Of a stretch of DNA of 64,000 nt, positions 23,826 to 36,267 are shown one piece after another (the first letter of the stretch is position 1; each line of letters starts with the position of its first letter). A program made the position numbers and the translations under genes. This DNA comes from Azolla caroliniana (Eukaryota; Polypodiophyta): assembly GCA_043228905.1 (NCBI GenBank), contig JBHGNT010000007.1:3410001-3474000 (forward strand), given 5' to 3'. Under the pieces are notes generated by a model. The model was not told the origin of the DNA and made no database searches. It saw only the letters and a program-made list of their open reading frames with translations.

Positions 23826-24959
23826 ATGGCCATTGTTAGCGCTGAAGAATATCAATCTGTTTTCTCGGAATTTCAATGCTTGAAAGAGAAGTTCCATGCT
23901 TTGGAACAAGAAAACCAATGGTTGTTGGGGGATCTTCAGCAAATCTCCTTAGAAAAGCAACAAACGCAACAACTGCATGGGGAACTTGCGTTACACGTGC
24001 AACAACTCGAAGCAACCATTGTAGCGATGCAACAACAAGGGCCCGGAACACAAGGGATTCATAAAGAACCCAAGATTAGCCTTCCCACGAAGTTCAATGG
24101 AACGCGATCGCAGTTTAGAGGGTTCCTTAACCAGGTATGATTAGTTATTCAAATGCATCCTTCCCGATATCCCACCGATGCATCACGAGTGGGTTTAGTA
24201 GGCACTTTGTTAAGTGGCTCAGCGTTGGCATGGTTCGCTCCACTATTAGAAAAGGAATCTCCGTTACTCAACAATTTTGAAGAGTTTCTAGGTGAGTTTA
24301 AAGCATGTTTCAGAGATACTAACAGCATCAGGATTGCAATCAACAAAATTCGGCGATTACGCCAAGGTGACCGTCCAGCCTCCGCATACGCTGTAGATTT
24401 TCGCCTACTCGCCGTCGATATCCCTTGGGATGATCAAGCGTTGATGGAGCAATTCTATTATGGTTTATGCAACGACGTCAAGGATTTACTCTTGACCTTC
24501 CTCGAAGAGCCAAAGTCCTTAACAGAAGCAATCAGTCGCGTTGTGAGATGTGACAACCGCCTCTTTGAGCGACGTTCGGAACGACAACTACAAATGCCGA
24601 GGGCAAGATGAGAGCCCACCTACGCCTCAGTGGTAGCAAGACCTTTTCCGAGGGAGTCATATAATGCGCCTCCAATGGAGATTGACACTACACGTCGTTG
24701 AGGGCCATTATCCGAAGAAGAAAAGCAGCGACGCCGTACAAATCGACTATGTCTTTACTGCGGTGGACCAAGACATATTGCAATAAATTGCCCCCATAGG
24801 CCAAGAAGACAGGTAAACCAAATAGTCGCTAGTTCTAATTGTACTAAACCCGAGCCTATTTCAGTAGGGATATCTGATAGTCCTAATAGTACTAATAGCC
24901 TAGTTCTAGCGAACAGATTTGATGTCCTTAATCAGTTAGAAGAAGAGTTAAACGACTAA
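23826..24959 (+). pseudogene. gag of Ty3 element 1, three in-frame stops
   Basis: One reading frame from the ATG at 23826 to the TAA at 24957-24959. The N-terminal part is glutamine-rich and probably coiled coil. The capsid-like middle includes LSGSALAWFAPLL and FYYGLCNDVKDLL. A zinc knuckle of the C-x2-C-x4-H-x4-C type ([14 protein letters not shown]) starts at about 24750. The frame is never shifted but contains TGA at 24138, 24609 and 24699. Each lies where an arginine codon CGA would fit the reading, that is, one CpG transition. Gag would form the virus-like particle and bind RNA, and this copy cannot do so at full length. Confidence 0.88.
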
Positions 24960-24985
24960 GTCCAGCCAAAATAGGAGTCGTTTGG

Positions 24986-27900
24986 TTGGACAGCCCTAGA
25001 TCTGTGCAACCCATTAGTGGTTCCATTCCATGTAAGCAAGTTAGTGATGTGTTCGTAGCCCAAGTAATAGTTAGTACTAAAAGTACCCCTCCAGTACATG
25101 TCCTAGCACTCCTAGATTCCGGAGCTAACTCTTGCTTTATGGATAAGAAATTTGCTCAAGCTCATAAGATATCCCTAAGAAAACTCCAGTGTCCAGCCTC
25201 TGTAGTAGTCATTGATGGACGTCCCATTGCTTCCGGAAATATCGTAGAAGAGTCAAAGCCCATTAATATTGTCCTAGATAACTTAGCATGTGTAGTATCA
25301 TTTAATATTATTAGTATCCCAGAACATCCCATAGTTTTAGGATTACCGTGGTTTGAGTTACATAACCCAGATGTAGATTGGAGAACAAGAGAAATCCGGT
25401 GTCGACAAACCCAAGGGTCAACTCAGAAGATAACAACCATTTCGCTACGTCAGTTGCGTAAAGAAGGGCGTAAGGAGGAAATGTTCCTCTTTGCAATATC
25501 AGTAAACCCCTCCAACACCACTAAAGAAGAATCCACCGTTCAACTTCCTGAGAAGTATCGTCATTACGCCGATGTGTTCGATAAAGTACAAGCCAACACA
25601 CTTCCTCATCATCGACCGTACGATTGCCCCATCGATTTACAACCGGAAAAAGAGCCGCCATGGGGACCGATCTACAATTTGTCACCAACCGAGCTGGAAG
25701 TCCTTCGGGCCTATATAGAGGAGAATTTGGAAAATGGTTTCATTCGGCATTCGAAATCTCCAGCCGGCGCGCCCATTTTTCTTCATTAAGAAAAAGGATG
25801 GATCGCTTCGTCTCGTTGTAGATTACTGTGGCCTGAATAAGGTTACAATCAGGAATAGGTATGCTCTTCCCCTTATCTCAAGTCTTTTAGAATGGATCAA
25901 TGGTGCCAGGTTCTTCACGAAGATCGACTTACGGGGGAGCATATAACCTCATACGGATCCGACCAGGAGACGAATGGAAGATCGCGTTTCGCACCAAATA
26001 TGGGCACTTCGAGTATATGGTCATGCCGTTCGGCCTCACTAATGCGCCGACAGTATTCTAGCACATGGCTAATGATATATTCCGAGATCTATTGGATGAT
26101 TGTTTGATCATCTATTTGGATGATCTACTGGTTTATTCAAAGACCCAAGAAGAACATGATTCTCATGTACTATTGGTACTAAAACGACTTCGAGAACATG
26201 GTCTGTATGCAAAGCTGGAAAAATGTAGTTTCGGGTGCAACCAAGTGGAATTTCTCGGCTACATCATTTCGTCAGAAGGCATTTCCATGGACCCAACTAA
26301 GGTCAAAACGGTGGTAGAATGGCAGACTCCGCGTTCGGTGCGGGACGTGCAACGCTTCCTAGGCTTTTGCCAATTTTTACCAGAAGTTCATACAAGATTA
26401 CTCAAAGATCGTTCTACCTCTCACACAACTTACCATGAAGGGACAACCGTTCATCTGGTCTGAAGAAACGGACATGGCTTTCGAGAGTCTTAGAAAGGCA
26501 TTTACATCGGCTCCAATTCTAGCTCATGTCGATCCGGAAAAACAATTCATTATCGAAGCTGACGCATCGGATTTTGCATTGGGGAGCATTCTGTCACAAC
26601 AGGGGAATGATGAGAAGCTACATCCTGTGGCTTTTCACTCACGCAAGTTTGACGCCGCCGAAATCAACTACGAAATTCATGATAAGGAGCTATTGGCAAT
26701 AGTGGATTCTTTTATGCAATGGAGGCATTTTCTGGAGGGATCCTCTCATCCGGTCACCGTATTTAGTGACCACAAGAACCTTCCCTACTTTCAAGATGCT
26801 CATGTGTTGAATCGACGTCAAGCTCGGTGGGCCCACTTCCTCATGCGTTTCGACTTCAAAATTACATATCGTCCGGGGAAGCACCAAGGGAAGGCAGATG
26901 CATTATCACGATGTTCGTATCTAGCACCCCGTCCCGGCGAGCCAGCTTTCGATAACCAAAAACAAGTCATCTTGGGACCGGCACGACTACAAGCAACACA
27001 GATCTTTGACATGCCCATGGATTCCCGCGTTATCGATACCATACGCGAAGACTTGAAGACATATGCGTTCGCCCAAGCTATACTAGCACAAATTGATCCC
27101 TCTCGAGCGTCATGTTCACAGTCGCAACCACCAGGTACGGACTATCGGCAATTCAAATACCATGATGGATTACTCTTCTTTAAAGAACTTTTGTATGTTC
27201 CTAATGGTTCTTACCGCCTTCAAGTAGTACAAAACTGTCATGACACATATACAGTTGGGCATTTTGGTAGTACTAAAACATTACATTTAGTACAACGATC
27301 ATTCTGGTGGCCCTGTATGCAACAATTTGTCGAGGATTTTGTTCGGACTTGTGATACATGCTGCAGAGTGAAAATGCCAAGGCATCATCCATATGGTTTA
27401 TTAGAACCATTACCAATTCCAAGCAAGCCGTGGCAATCCATTGCTCTAGACTTCATCACAGATCTTCCAGTCTCTAAGGGGTTCAATGCGATTCTAACGG
27501 TGGTCGATCGATATACGAAGATGGCTCATTTCTTGCCATGTACTAAGGAGATCTCCAGTGAAGACACTGCCGAAATTGTCATGCGTGAAGTATGTCGGCA
27601 TCATGGACTTCCCGATAGTATCATCAGCGACCGTGGACCCCAGTTCGTGTCAAAATTCAGGAAGCACCTTTTTAACATGCTCAAGGTCACTTGTAACCTC
27701 TCCTCCGGCTACCACCCACAAACCGAAGACCAAGCCGAACGAACCAATCAAACGCTGGAGCAGTATCTGCGGTGCTTTCTCAGCTATCATCAGGATGACT
27801 GGGCAGATATTCTCCACTTCGCCGAATTTGCCTATAACAACTCTATACACGCATCCACTAAAGTTACGCCATTTTATGCTTAGACGGGATGTCACCCCCG

Positions 27901-28471
27901 GTGGTGTGTACTTGAAACCCTAGAGGTGTCCACAAATCCTTGTGCAGAGGATCGTTTGGAGAGGTTACGCAAGATACAAGCGGATTTATCTACTCATCTC
28001 CAACAAGCTCAACAAACACACAAGGTTTATGCGGATCGTCATCGACTCCCATCTAGTTTTAACATTGGAGATCGGGTATGGCTACTCCGACGACACATCA
28101 AGACTACTCGCCCATGCGAGAAGTTGGATTATCGGCGATTAGGTCCTTTCCGTATTATAAGAATGATTAATGATGTCGCTTTTCGTCTTGATCTACCTCC
28201 ACAACTTCGGATACATCCGGTGTTTCATAGTTCTCTCCTCGAACCCTATCAAGAGAGCACCATCCCAGGACATATTACATATCCTCCACCCCCGATCGAG
28301 CTTGAAGATGGACCTGAGTACGAGGTTGCTGCCATCCTTGATTCCAAGCTTGTTCGCAACAAGCTCTACTATCTAGTCGATTGGCTAGGATATAGTCCTA
28401 GTGAGCGTACTTGGGAACCGATAGAGAATGTCACCAATGCTCGTGCTCTTCTTGAAGACTTCCATCGTTAA
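24986..28471 (+). pseudogene. pol of Ty3 element 1 (protease, RT, RNase H, integrase, chromodomain)
   Basis: Domains in order: aspartic protease with LDSGA (about 25120), reverse transcriptase with YLDD (about 26116) and the MPFGL block, RNase H starting EADASDFALGS (about 26560), integrase with an H-H-C-C zinc site (27240-27370) and DDE residues in LDFITDLP, SDRGPQF and the E of QAERTNQTLEQYL, then a C-terminal chromodomain (YYLVDWLGYSPSERTWEP). Breaks: one-base gains in the homopolymers at 25776-25780, 25933-25937 and 26374-26378, and TAG stops at 26059 and 27881. After the third shift the frame returns to the original one, so all domains are recoverable to the eye, but no active polyprotein can be made. 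Chromodomains of this type direct integration to particular chromatin in known chromoviruses. Confidence 0.9.
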
Positions 28472-28538
28472 TATCCAGACAAACTGGGTCCTCAATCCAA
28501 AACGACTCGTTACACTCGTCGTTTTAAAGGGGGGATAG

Positions 28539-28828
28539 TGTTATTATAAAAGACTCAAACCCATGACCTTATGCTACATGGGTCGAGCTCTTGACCATTA
28601 GACTATACATTGTAATATGTAGAATACTATTTTCATTTATGTTTTATTATAGAAAATTGATGTATATTCCAGATTTCTCTGGAACATTCTAGAAACTTCA
28701 GGAGTATTCCTTAGAACACTATAAAAGGAGGCACAAGGCATTATTTCGAACCAAATCGGTTCAATGCCAGTCTTAAGCCTCCTAGCTATTGTATATTTTC
28801 TTCACATAATATATATCTTTTCTTATCA

Positions 28829-28872
<44 letters not shown>

Positions 28873-28965
28873 ACTCTTTCCTTCTCTCGAGAGTTCTTCA
28901 CCTCTCTTAGTACTAATACTTCTTTTAGTACTAATTCCTTCTTTGTCTTAGTACTGTTCCTGACA
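28539..28965 (+). repeat. 3' LTR of Ty3 element 1
   Basis: Starts with TG right after the polypurine tract and ends in TGACA before the ATTGC duplication. Its (CT)n tract (about 28832-28868) is shorter than that of the 5' LTR. Confidence 0.93.
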
Positions 28966-28970
28966 ATTGC

Positions 28971-29901
28971 TACCCATAACCACCAAGATTAGTGAGGGTT
29001 TATCCACAACACAAGGTAGTGATGGAACACTAGAGAAGATGTTATATCCCAAATGATCATATATCAAGAGTATGATATCACCCCGAAGGAGATCTATTGA
29101 TATCATCAAAAAATAAAAAATAAAAAATCAACAATAATCATGTGGATGGCCATGACCCAATCTTGGTCTTAAATAAAATATTTCCATACAAATCAAATTT
29201 TATATTTCACTTAACAAGATGGAAATTGATAGTATTCCTTACAACTTGCATTGAATCAATGCATTGATTGAACAAACATATGCAATAAGTAATTTGTTTT
29301 TTAGGTTCCTTGATTAGCATTGGAATTGATTAGTTGATTCATCAAATGATTCAATGTGGGAATCCACATATATACACCTCGTGATTTGTTATCGATGTAG
29401 CTAAGTATACATAATTATTAATTTAATTGAAATTAGATACTTACCTAAGATTTTCTAACATCAATGCCATGATCATACTACCACATTCCTTAAGCCCATG
29501 ATGATTAAGGTGTCGAATTCATTAAACATGTTACATAAGGGTGGAAAGTATGTTTGCTGTTATCCGTGGGACAACAGGAACAAGGTGTGAAAAAGATTGC
29601 GAAGGACAAGTGCGGAAGGGACATGTAGGACAAGTGGGAAAGCATGAAAAGAAGCCAAGCACTAATAGCCGAAGGAAGTAACCGATTACAGGCAACCGAA
29701 GGTATAGGCCAAATATCAGGAGGGATTTGTTGGAACGCGCCCTACAAGGAAGCTATATATTCATATATCGAGAAGTGGCAAACATCGAGAGAGACAAAAT
29801 AGATCTATTAGAGGTGTCAATACCAACTGAACCTAGTTCTAGTTTAGTACTAAGTGAGTGAACGATACCAATTTTTACTCAGTTATTGAATATCATTATA
29901 T
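28971..29901. other. Intergenic DNA, right part possibly an older LTR
   Basis: No gene is seen. From about 29560 the sequence changes: TGTTATCCGTGGGACAAC, then a TATATATTC box near 29752. This resembles an LTR whose continuation appears at 34549-34745, after the second Ty3 element. Confidence 0.4.
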
Positions 29902-30121
29902 TGTGGTGTCCCTTTCATGCAAGAGCATGCATTTGAACACACCACTCTTTTAGCCGCTCCCGTTTAGCACATCACCCATTTTAGCCCACCCTTTTAGCAC
30001 ACCATTTTGGGACACGTGTAGCTAGGCCGTCCCAAAATGGGTCCTTTGTATCTTCTATATATTTAATGATAAGTATCAAGCTAGCTAGGCTGGTTTGGTT
30101 TCCTTTTATGTGCATTTCACA
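29902..30121 (+). repeat. 5' LTR of Ty3 element 2
   Basis: TGTGGTGTCC...TTTCACA, 220 bp. Aligned base by base it differs from the 3' LTR at four positions (about 98 percent identity). A TATATA box lies near 30056, and a 12-bp inverted repeat CCATTTTGGGAC / GTCCCAAAATGG occupies 30002-30013 and 30029-30040. Confidence 0.95.
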
Positions 30122-30169
30122 TAATTGGTGGAGAAGCGGGCTCAAATTTTAGCCACTAATACCTTGTTC

Positions 30170-31093
30170 ATGGCATCCCAATTCCCTTCCGCCGCCTCCA
30201 ACGTCAATACCCCGATGGAGCCTGAGTTCTCGCAACCTCACGCACGACCTCCCCCTTTCCAAATGGAGCAGCTCCTGGAACTCGTCTCCAACGCCATGCT
30301 TCAAATCAGCCATACGAATCAAGCTATGCTCTCCTTCCTCTCCGCTCACAACGACCGCGCGCAAGATCGTCCAGATTCCAAGGTGCGCCCGAAGTCCTTC
30401 TCCGGATTGCCTTCCGAGGATGTCTTAGCTTGGTTGGATCATTTTGAGATGATCTCTAGTTACCATCAATGGTCCGACGAGCGCAAAGCTTTGGAAGTTC
30501 GTACCCTGCTCGAAAACATCGCCGCCACCTGGTACGTCCAACAATCAAGCGACGTGACCGAGAATTGGGTGATCCTTCGGGATCTCCTCGTACAAAACTT
30601 TGCCCATCAAAATTCAGCCCAAACAACGTTACAACAACCGAAACATTGCAACAACAAGCACACGAACCCGTGGGCCAATTTGGTGTTCGCCTCAATCAAC
30701 TCCTCATTCACGCTGACCCTACCATGCCCGAGCATGTGAAGCTTTTCTTCTTATGGCCTCGTCTGCGCCACGACATCACTCGCCGCGCTCGAGACCAAGG
30801 TCTGCAGACATTCAACGACGCCATCCTCATCGCCCAACGAATCGAAGCTTGTACATTATCTGACACCCAACCTCGTTGGCCCCATCCATCAGCCATTGAC
30901 TCACGCGCCCAATACCAAGGCGCGGCCCCCAAGGACATTGATGTCCAAAACATGCAATTGCAAGCTTGCCGCAACCGTCCCGATCGTGATAGCTAAGGGC
31001 GCCCGAGGTGTTTCTACTGCCACAATTATGGACACATCTGACGTCACCGCCGAAAATTGCAACAACAATCTCACAAGCAACAAGTCCAGATAA
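30170..31093 (+). pseudogene. gag of Ty3 element 2, frameshifted and with stops
   Basis: The first ATG (30170) opens MASQFPSAASN. The retrotransposon gag core follows (AWLDHFEMISSYHQWSDERKALEVRTLLE, read in parts). Near 30640 the frame changes by one base, after which EPVGQFGVRLNQLL continues. A TAA at about 30994 and a TGA just after the zinc knuckle (CFYCHNYGH) break it further. The last ligand of the knuckle appears to be histidine instead of cysteine. The C-terminal edge with protease is not sharp. Confidence 0.82.
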
Positions 31094-31145
31094 CTATGGC
31101 TGACGCGGCATCGTTGGCTGAGCTTCCGGGAAACTGACATCCGGG

Positions 31146-34100
31146 GTGCTGATGGAAGAGTCAGCCCTCCACATCCAAGCGTCCACCTCTTCTAGTTCGA
31201 GGGTATGCACCGCCCTCGCCATCATTAATCACTGCACCCACACCATCTTATTAGACACTGGTAGTAGTATATCTTCTATTGGCACTGCTTTAGTACACCG
31301 GTTAGGTCTCCCCACATCCACTGCTCCTTCCATCCAAGTCCTTTTTGGCGATCACCAACATCTTTACCACTCTCACACACAAGCCCATTGCACCTTCACC
31401 TTAGGCACTATCACCTTCTCACATCACTTTTATGTCTTGCCCCACCAACTCTTCCCCCTCACCCTAGGTTGTGATTGGTTCCTCAAGCGTCGCGCTGTGA
31501 TTGATTTTGATGCCCACAAACTTCTTGTCCCACATGCTTCCCCTATCCCTCTTCTACAAGATAGCTCCCCTAGCCCCCACCTTAGCCAAGTTCAGGTAGC
31601 ACTTAGTCCACAAGAGCGATTGGTCTCCATCCGCCAATTATTAGCTCGTTTTCCATCACCAACCCTCCAACCCACACATGCTCCTACTGTCTCTTTCTCG
31701 GTACAACATGCCATTCGTACTGGGGAGGCCACTCCGATCCGCATGGCTACCCGCCGACGTTCCCCTCTCGACCACGATCGCATTGATGCGGCCGTCACCG
31801 ACATGCTCACCAAAGGTATTATCGTTCCTTCCACTAGCGATTGGGTTTCGGAACCCCACCTCGTCAAGAAGGATGATGGCACCTTCCGCTTTTGCATCGA
31901 CTTCAGGCCTCTTAACAAAGTGACTATCCATGACCTCTACCCGCTCCCTCGCGTGGACGACCTCTTGGATCAAATCGGTGGCTCCCGTTATTTCACCTCC
32001 CTGGACTTAGCCTCGGGATATTGGCAAATCCCCCTAAAACCTTCTGACGCCCACAAGACCGCATTCCGCACACACCGCGGGCTATTCCAATTCACCCGCA
32101 TGTCGTTCGGCCTATCTGATGCTGGTAGCACATTCCAACGCATGGCCAACTCCATTTTTGCCGCCCTTATCAACAAAGGTGTCCTCCTCGTTTATCTCGA
32201 TGACATCCTTATCCACACGGCCACTTGGGAGGACCATCTACAAGCTCTCGCCGAAGTCCTCGCTTGCATAACTAAGCATAACTTGCAGCTCCAATGGAAG
32301 AAGTGTCGATGGGGAAGCACCAGCCTCCGTTTTCTCGGCTTCATCATCTCTGGTGACGGAATCCGTATGGACCTTGCAAAGGTAGCAGCCATCAACGACT
32401 ACCCTCGCCCCACTTCAGTCAAATCCTTGCAACATTTTTTGGGCATGATCACCTTTTCCCTTCGCTTCATCCCAAACCTTGCCTTGGTCACTTTTCCCCT
32501 TCGCCAACTCTTGAAGAAAGGTGTGTCATTCAGTTGGGATCCTGCTTGTGAAGATAGCTTTCGTCGCATTAAAACCATGGTCAAGGAATCGGGGTTGCTC
32601 GCCCATCCTAACTTTGACCGACCATTCACGTTGCAGATAGACACATCAAACCAGGGGTTAGGAGCCGTCCTCTTGCAAGCCGATTGCCATGGGCAAGAGA
32701 AGGCGGTTGCCTTCATTAGTCGGACTCTCATCCCGGCTGAACGCAACTACTCAACCACTGAGAAGGAGCTACTTGCGATTGTCTGGTCTTTCTAGCGTTT
32801 TCATCCATACCGTCATGGTGGACAGGTTACGATTGAGACCGACCACCAGCCCTTGCTTTCTCTTATCCATCGACCTCACCCCCCAGGGTGCTTGTTGCGA
32901 TGGACGCTGGCACTTCAAGATTATCAGTTTACCCTCTCCTATCGGAAAGGTGCAACCAATTTGGTCGTTGATAGTCTCTCTCGCGCCGACTGCCAGGCTG
33001 TCCAATTTCTCCCTGAGACATCCGATCTTCCGATACCATTGCCACAACTCACTACGCTTCAACAACATGACCCCGCCATCCAACAGATAATCCATCAGTT
33101 GCGCTCCCTCCAACCGTTTCCCTCACAATGACGGTTCATGCTCCACGATAACTTGGTATTCTTCATTCAAGCGCATCACGAGCCTCGTCTCTACATCCCT
33201 CATGCCCTACAACAAACGTATCTCCAATTTTATCACGACCACCCATTGTCGGGCCACTTGGGTTTCCCCAAGGTTCTTGAAAAATTACGTCTCAAGTATT
33301 ACTGGCCCAACATGAGACACTCAGTCTCTATCTATATCAAACAATGCGCTTTGTGTCAACACATCAAACTTGGGGGCAAGCCAGCTGGAACACTCCAACC
33401 CATCACCGTCACGTCACCTTTCAAGCTGGTCGGATGGGATTTCATGGGACCTTTTCCCGAAACCTCTAGGGGCAACAAGTATATCCTTGTCATAACAAAA
33501 TACCTCACACAATGGGCTGAAATTGTTGCCATCCTCGACGTCATTGCGCCAACAATTGCCTCCCAACTCTTGCAAAAGGTAATATTTCAACATGGTTGCC
33601 CTATCCAAATCTTATCTGATCAGGGCCGACGGTTCCATGGGGATGTCCTCAATGTTGTGGCAACTCAACTAGGTGTCCAACAAGTGTTTACATCCCCTTA
33701 CCATCCTCAAACAAATGGCCTCATTGAACGCCTCAACAAGACCCTCAAGCAAGAAATTGCCGCTTACATCGATCCAGGCCACAAAACCTAGGATCAAATC
33801 TTGCCTTTTGTCACCCATGCCTACAATACATCCGTACAAGTGTCGACACGGATCAGCCCTTTTCGAGCACTCTATGGACGCAATCCGCGGCTCCCACCAG
33901 AAACGTCCATTGACATCTGTTCTAAACCTGCCAACATGGATAGTGCTACTTGGGGGCTTTATCTCCAACAAATGCTCCCCCTCCTTTGACAAGCCAGCTC
34001 CCGAAATCTACAAGTCGCACAACAACGTCAAAAGCGACACTACGACGTGGGTCGAATCACCCCGACGTAGGCTAATGGAACCAAAGTCCTTGTTTACTTC

Positions 34101-34301
34101 CCAATCCGGCGGCGTGGTCTCAGTGAATCCCTCATGCACCGATGGATCGGCCCATTCACCGTAATTCGTGCCATCAAGTCCACGACTGACTTACTCCGAC
34201 GTGATTCCAATGGTGGATTCACCTCAGCCCATGTTGCCCATATCAAGCCATATGCTACCCCAAGCCTATCTTCTAGCACCCCTCCTTTTCTCATAGCATA
34301 A
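31146..34301 (+). pseudogene. pol of Ty3 element 2, single frame with five in-frame stops
   Basis: Protease with LLDTGSS (about 31250), reverse transcriptase with YLDD (about 32195) and SFGLSDAGSTFQ, RNase H with QIDTSNQGLGAVLL, GPY-like and zinc-site region with C-x2-C (QCALCQHIK), and integrase with WDFMGPFP, LSDQGRRF and the E of GLIERLNKTL. One frame runs from 31146 to a TAA at 34299. It is interrupted by TAG 32793, TGA 33129, TAG 33789, TGA 33987 and TAG 34068. Each stop is one transition from CAG, CGA or TGG, at a CG or CHG site. The copy is inactive unless helped in trans. Confidence 0.93.
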
Positions 34302-34328
34302 CACTCCTTGTTTTTCTGAGGGGGGAAA

Positions 34329-34548
34329 TGTGGTGTCCCTTTCATGCAAGAGCATGCATTTGAACACACCACTCTTTTAGCCACTCCCGTTTAGCACATC
34401 ACCCATTTTAGCCCACCCTTTTAGCACACCATTTTGGGACACGTGTAGCTAGGCCGTCCCAAAATGGGTCCTTTGTATCTTCTATATATTGAATGATAAG
34501 TATGAAGCTAGCTAGGTTGGTTTGGTTTCCTTTTATGTGCATTTCACA
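34329..34548 (+). repeat. 3' LTR of Ty3 element 2
   Basis: Identical in length to the 5' LTR, with four substitutions. The same 12-bp inverted repeat is at 34429-34440 and 34456-34467, unchanged in both LTRs. Confidence 0.95.
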
Positions 34549-36231
34549 ATATTGTATGTTGTTAATCGAATACATATACTTGTGGGTCAGTCTCTGTGTC
34601 TATTCCATTTTCAATCTCTCTCTACTTATTCTTGTTCGGTCTATAAGACGTAAGTATCAATAAGTTGTAGCCGATTGACGGAGTGTCCACCCCCGTCGGT
34701 CGTAACGATCCGACCCCTACTCAGGCCCTAGTTCCTACGCACCACAATTCCTTTATTCGATTACAAAGGAGAAGTAATCGAAGGTGTTCTCTAGGAAGGA
34801 GTAACATTTGCAAGTCTTGATGTCAATTATATATTTCAAGATCGAATATTTTATAACCTTGAACTTTGAATATTGTGCACATCTACAAGTGCGCACTTAG
34901 GCATGTATGTACTTAAACACACATGGAGGGTGATATCTAATGGTTACTACATCTACATGAGTGCTTAAAATGACAAACTAAACATGTAGCCTTAGTATGT
35001 ATGGGTTTGCAATATATATATATATATATAAAGAATAGGCATCATGCAACAACACATATATACATGCATAGATGAGCATAACACATATTTACTAACTCTA
35101 GCAAGCAATAACGCTTGTTTGCAGTCATGCATGCATATAACCAACTCATAGAAAATTGTTGACTTGACCGTAGACCAAAACAAATATGGGGCCAATCTTC
35201 AAATCATGCATACTAAAATACATATGGGGGATGAAAAACATGTTCCATGAGAATGCAACCTAAAGATACAGAATGAGATGGAAATACATAAGGTAAATGA
35301 GGTTGTGTAACCACTATCAAACATACAAATGTTTTATGTTAAGGATGTTTCAAGCTTGATAGTAAGCTCACGAGCTTGGAAATGTCACAAAAACATGGTT
35401 CAATGTATTTCCCAAAAACAAAAGAAAAATATATACGCAATATATGCTATCATAAACCAAAGCAATAGTTGTTTTCATAAAGTATATTTCACAAGATTGA
35501 TGTGATTTGTCGGTTTGAGAGATAGCCACAAATTCTGAAAAAAAGTTCACAATATTGCTAGACAACCATTCCAAATATGAACGACCTAGTTGGAACATGA
35601 ATTCCTCTCCATTATCAAAGGTTTATTGTCAATGGTCTTTAATATTTTAGTGCATTGCGTGGAGTTTGTGCAGCTCTTTCAATTGCCTATGATTTCTATT
35701 GGCACATTTAGAAAGATGAAAAGTATTAGCCTATACGGATCTTAGATGCTCGATATTGAAGTACGAAGATGATTCCTTACATAACAAGCTTCTAGTTTTT
35801 TAATTTTAACAATTTCAAGCTTGGTTTTGCTTTGCAAAAACTCATTAGCTACAATATGTTTCTACAATATATAAGATCAACAACTCAATTTCATAGACAT
35901 TATAATTTAATGTGTACTCATTAGCATTCTAGTTGAATGTGAGGGCTAATGAAATGATATGTTTACCTATCTCACCATTCATCCATACTTGTGTTCTTCC
36001 AGAGTTGGTCAATTGTCGCATGTGATACACCACTTTTGTCGATGTCTAATGTTTTAAATATTTGCAGCCCTCAATATAAAGCAAATGGATATTTGTTCTA
36101 GCTTTAATATGGTGTGGATTTTGCTTAGATTTCTTCACATATGACAAAATAGACCTAGAAAATGACTATTTGCTTACAATGATTAGTATTTGCAAGTAGA
36201 ATATTCTAAAAGCAAGATATACATACATACA

Positions 36232-36267
<36 letters not shown>

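Larger units (their letters stand above)
23298..28965 (+). mobile_element. Ty3 chromovirus (LTR retrotransposon 1), full length but defective
   Basis: The order is 5' LTR, gag, protease, reverse transcriptase, RNase H, integrase, chromodomain, polypurine tract and 3' LTR, the gene order of a plant chromovirus. The flanking 5-bp duplication ATTGC is at 23293-23297 and 28966-28970. A polypurine tract (AAAGGGGGGATAG) lies directly before the 3' LTR at 28539. No clear tRNA primer site (TGG...) follows the 5' LTR. The coding part has several stops and frameshifts, so the copy cannot encode its own enzymes. It inserted just downstream of the tandem repeat array. Confidence 0.95.
29902..34548 (+). 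mobile_element. Ty3-type LTR retrotransposon 2, defective, young
   Basis: LTRs of 220 bp flank gag and pol in the order protease, reverse transcriptase, RNase H, integrase. The flanks share ATAT(T): 29898-29901 or -29902, and 34549-34552 or -34553. The uncertain base depends on whether one T belongs to the LTR. A polypurine tract precedes the 3' LTR (GGGGGGAAA to 34328). No chromodomain is recognised after integrase. The coding region looks clearly GC-richer than the surroundings. In pol no frameshift occurs over more than 3 kb and all damage is nonsense. Confidence 0.94.

Noticed and set aside
31592-34384. Long antisense frames of 60-115 codons within Ty3 element 2
   Set aside because: They are shadows of the GC-rich pol frame. 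None has a recognisable domain.
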